From assembly GCA_002189035.1 (NCBI GenBank), contig CM007991.1:3038001-3102000 (forward strand): DNA of 64,000 nucleotides, written 5' to 3'. The position numbers were made by a program, and so were the translations under genes. Source of the stretch: Utricularia gibba (Eukaryota; Streptophyta; Magnoliopsida; Lamiales; Lentibulariaceae). Below, in pieces: positions 61,275 through 64,000 of this stretch; the first letter of the stretch is position 1, and each line of letters begins with the position of its first letter. Below the pieces are notes generated by a model. That model was not told the DNA's origin. It did not search any database and saw nothing but the letters and a program-made list of their open reading frames with translations.

Positions 61275-62971
61275 ATGGAGGCGGGAATGATATCGGTGGA
61301 CAGATGGGGCTCCGGCAGCCAGGCCTACTTTCTGACGCATCTGCACGCGGATCATACTGTTGGCCTTTCTGCTGGCTGGAATCGAGGAGAGTTGTTTTGT
61401 TCCCGAATCACTGCAAAGCTTTTTCCCTGCAAATTCCCGGGTTTCGATCTCTCCCTCCTCCGTGTCGTTGAAATCGGGACCTGGTACGGGATTTCATTGA
61501 TATCACCTTCGTCCGGCTGCTCAACTACGGTGCGCTTCAAGGCTATTGATGCCCACCATTGCCCTGGTAAGCAAGTAATTTGTTGAACAGTGTTTTGGTC
61601 ATTCCTCCAGCTGTTTGATGTAACTCCTCAACAGTATTTTCATTTGTTTAGCTGTTGCTTTTGTGATTACACATGTTTATTCTACAGTTCCTGATGTCAT
61701 TCTGCGTTAAGACCCTGCTCTTCTTTGTCAGGTTCCGTTATGTACTTGTTTCGCGGTGAGTTTGGATGCATGCTGTTCACTGGGGACTTCCGCTGGGAAA
61801 CATTTGATGATGCGGCAAAAACTGGAAAGGCTTCGTTGCTTGATTCGCTCGGGGATGACAAACTCGATGTCTTGTACATAGATAATACTTACTGCAATCC
61901 CAGATACTCCTTCCCCTCCCGTGATGTGGCTGCCAAGCAAGTAAACTCTCTATTTACCGGGATATCTTTTTCATGCGGAGTTCCTTTCTCATTCTCTTTT
62001 CCTTGCTACATGAAGATGTTTGGACTAAACCATGATTTGATAACCCACTGCAGGTTGTTGATATCATTAGTTCTCATCCACAGCACGATGTGATTATTGC
62101 AATCGACTCATTGGGTAAAGAAGATCTGCTGCTCTACATATCCCAAACACTGAGCATCAAGGTACAGTTCACTTGATGACCCACATGGCTCTGTGATTGA
62201 GATAGGAGCGTTGGTTGGATTTTAAATTTAGATTTCATTATTTTATTCCCTTGCATCTTGCGTTTTTATATTGGTGCTGGATGTGATGTGAACTGTCCCT
62301 TTACAGATCTGCGTGTGGCCAGAAAGACTCCAAATCATGCATCTTCTGGGATTTTTTAAGAACTTCACTACGCAGACCTCTGTTACAAGAGTTCGAGCCG
62401 TTCCTCGTTATAGTTTCAGCATCGACACTCTTGAAGGACTGAACGCCCACCATCCAACCATTGGAATTATGCCATCAGGTCTTGCATTGGCAACAAAAGA
62501 AATGAATGAAAATGGAGTTGTTTTTGGCTCCTCTCCCTCTACATCTCGTCCAAACAAAAGAGCTACATCTGGTACCAAACATACTCCTATCCTCTCCAAG
62601 GAGCCTGATTCTGGTGGTGATCCTCCCATGAATGTCAGAAGATACCATGAACACATCTACGTAGTTCCATATTCAAATCACAGTTGCTTTTCAGAGATAC
62701 AAGAGTTCATTCAGCTTCTCCGGCCTATCAAGATCAGAGGGATAGTATCCTCTTCCTCATGCTACATAGATCCCAGTTACCACTTGGGACATTTGCTCCG
62801 GGGTACTCAAGACTCCCCCAACACCAACAAACAAAGACAGGAAACGGGTGTCCCGAGAAGTCAGCTCCAGTAGGAAGGAAAAGAAAGATACTTGATTTCT
62901 TGGGTGTTCGCGCAAGTCGAGTAAGCTTGCTCAGGAGATTGAGCCATGGTGCCAGACTCACAGGTACTTGA
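61275..62971 (+). CDS. SNM1/Apollo-like metallo-beta-lactamase nuclease (apparent 1-bp frame break)
   Basis: Four exons (61275-61566, 61732-61940, 62054-62161, 62307-62971), about 424 residues. The metallo-beta-lactamase motif HLHADH is at about 22-27, with DAHHCPGSVMYLFRG (motif 2), LFTGDFRW (motif 3) and YVVPYSNHSCFSEI (motif 4, beta-CASP). beta-CASP members such as Apollo/SNM1B are 5'-3' nucleases for crosslink repair and telomere ends; it matches Arabidopsis At1g27410. After SSSSCYIDPSYHLGHLLRGT the frame stops early, while the conserved end KRKILDFLGVRASRVSLLRR is one frame away. One missing base in CCCCC 62815-62819 (or GGGG 62800-62803) explains it; restoring it makes the exon sum divisible by three. 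Its ATG is only 66 bp after the LRR stop. Confidence 0.88.
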
Positions 62972-63856
62972 CATACTTCCGTCTTCTGGCATTAGCACAC
63001 ACAGCCCCTGCCCACGTGTACACCATCTAGACTACCACTGTTTTTTTAACTATTAAGACTTCAAAGCAACACACCAGAATGGGCAGTCCTATCCTACAAC
63101 CTTTAAATGTTGTCGTCACACCATCAAAGTCTGTGATAATGTTTCTCCATGCCCATCAATGATGAGATGGGGTAGGACAGCACATTCATATTAAAATTTA
63201 AGGCCACCATGCACATTCAGGTAAAAAGATTAATATGAAATTGATCCTTTTTTTCACCCACAAATATCATGACATGATTATTTTTCTAAATGGTCTTGTG
63301 TTTTCTTTTCCATGGTGTTTGTCTATATGTTGATATGTTGGGTCAACTTACAAAAATAACTGTGGGCAAAAATCGTTTATAGAATGGTCCATCCTTTTCT
63401 TTTTTTAATATGCCAATAATGATGTTTTGAATGTTCTGCATATGGTTTCTTTGACTATAAAGTTTGTTTCTATGGATGAAACACCAGTAATAGTTTGTTG
63501 CTATTTGGATGGTGATAATAAAATGCATGTCAGTAAAAAAAATTGTTCAATTTAGAATTATATTTTATTGAAATTTTTCAATTTTATGTTAGATTTATAT
63601 TTATAGCAACTTAAAATTAAATACAAATATTTAGATACAATATAAAAAGAGTAGGATGGTGGTTAACTGATTTGTGGGTGGGGGTATTTTTGTAAATTGC
63701 AACTACAGAGTGTGTATTTGTGTACCTACTGGTGATCTTCAATCCGAATCGGTGTAGGCAGTCAGTCTCGTCGTGGACCCTCCCCCACCCCCTGCACTTG
63801 CAGTGGTCGGTTTTCTCTTCATTCTTCTTCACTCCACTCCGGGATCTTCATTCACA
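62972..63856. other. AT-rich intergenic region before the BAHD gene
   Basis: Contains 3' UTR of the nuclease gene and the promoter of the next gene. No coding frame or clear element. Confidence 0.5.
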
Positions 63857-64000
63857 ATGGCGACGCTGCTGGAAGAGTTTCAGGTGGCGCCGCCGCCGGG
63901 CACCGCCGAAGAGGTACGCCTGCCCCTAACCTTGTTTGATCTGCCCTGGGTCCCTTTCACCCCATCCGGCGTCTTCTCTTCTACGAGATAAGCCCTTGTT
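63857..64000 (+). CDS. BAHD acyltransferase, 5' end only (cut by window edge; apparent 1-bp frame break)
   Basis: Only about the first 48 codons are present. It starts MATLLEEFQVAPPPGTAEEV and continues RLPLTLFDLPWVPF, then HPIRRLLFYE in the next frame. That matches the N-terminus of plant BAHD acyltransferases of the anthocyanin/flavonoid malonyl or coumaroyl type (LPLTFFDxxW ... RxFFY), which transfer acyl groups from acyl-CoA to phenolics. The frame switches at CCC 63952-63954 (or TTT 63955-63957), one base missing. Catalytic motifs HxxxD and DFGWG lie outside the window, so activity and substrate cannot be judged. Confidence 0.7.

Noticed and set aside
13857-62971. Interpreting each broken gene as a pseudogene
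   Set aside because: All breaks are single-base losses, mostly in C/G runs, with otherwise intact motifs, splice sites and stops; a technical cause explains them together.

Overview
This is nuclear DNA from a flowering plant, most likely a eudicot. Genes carry many short GT-AG introns and AT-rich intergenic DNA, and the encoded proteins are plant families: AUX1/LAX auxin carrier, DYW-type PPR, MPK6-like MAPK, MEKK1-like MAPKKK, class I formin, B-box factor, U-type cyclin and BAHD acyltransferase. About 23 genes fit in 64 kb and many introns are only 60-120 bp, so the genome is compact. A small-genome lineage is likely; the exact species cannot be told from this window.

Layout. 1-8 kb: GET1-like insertion factor (+), LAX3-like auxin influx carrier (-), and a small HMA-like proline-tailed protein (-). 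9-16.4 kb: a PPR-DYW gene (+) converging on an MPK6-like MAPK (-), with a MEKK1-like MAPKKK (-) directly behind it. 16.7-27.2 kb: plastid adenylate kinase (+) and an ER HSP70-17/HYOU1-type chaperone (+), converging on the mRNA-decay factor PAT1 (-). 27.6-36.6 kb: three minus-strand genes, a WLM-PUB protease-like protein, a CCCH zinc-finger protein and a large plant-specific membrane protein. 39.3-45 kb: a nucleobase-ascorbate transporter (+) and an ARM-repeat protein (+). 45.7-51.4 kb: four minus-strand genes, a UFD1/zinc-finger protein, a U-type cyclin, a membrane-anchored proline-rich protein and a membrane-anchored methyltransferase. 52-64 kb: formin (+), BBX28/29-like B-box protein (+), a small unrecognised gene (-), an LRR protein (+), an SNM1/Apollo-like nuclease (+), and the first codons of a BAHD acyltransferase (+) cut by the right edge.

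Most genes are unrelated housekeeping or developmental genes. The one functionally suggestive pair is the adjacent, co-oriented MEKK1-like and MPK6-like genes of MAPK signalling. I found no new operon-like system, mobile element, CRISPR array or RNA gene.

The most important observation concerns the sequence itself. Eleven times (a twelfth is possible), a conserved reading frame breaks by exactly one missing base. Almost all breaks lie in a run of 3-5 C or G, and adding one base restores a full-length family member whose total exon length divides by three. This looks like systematic homopolymer under-calling, not eleven pseudogenes, and automatic gene models here will be truncated. Exon boundaries below were worked out by eye from splice consensus, phase and family similarity.
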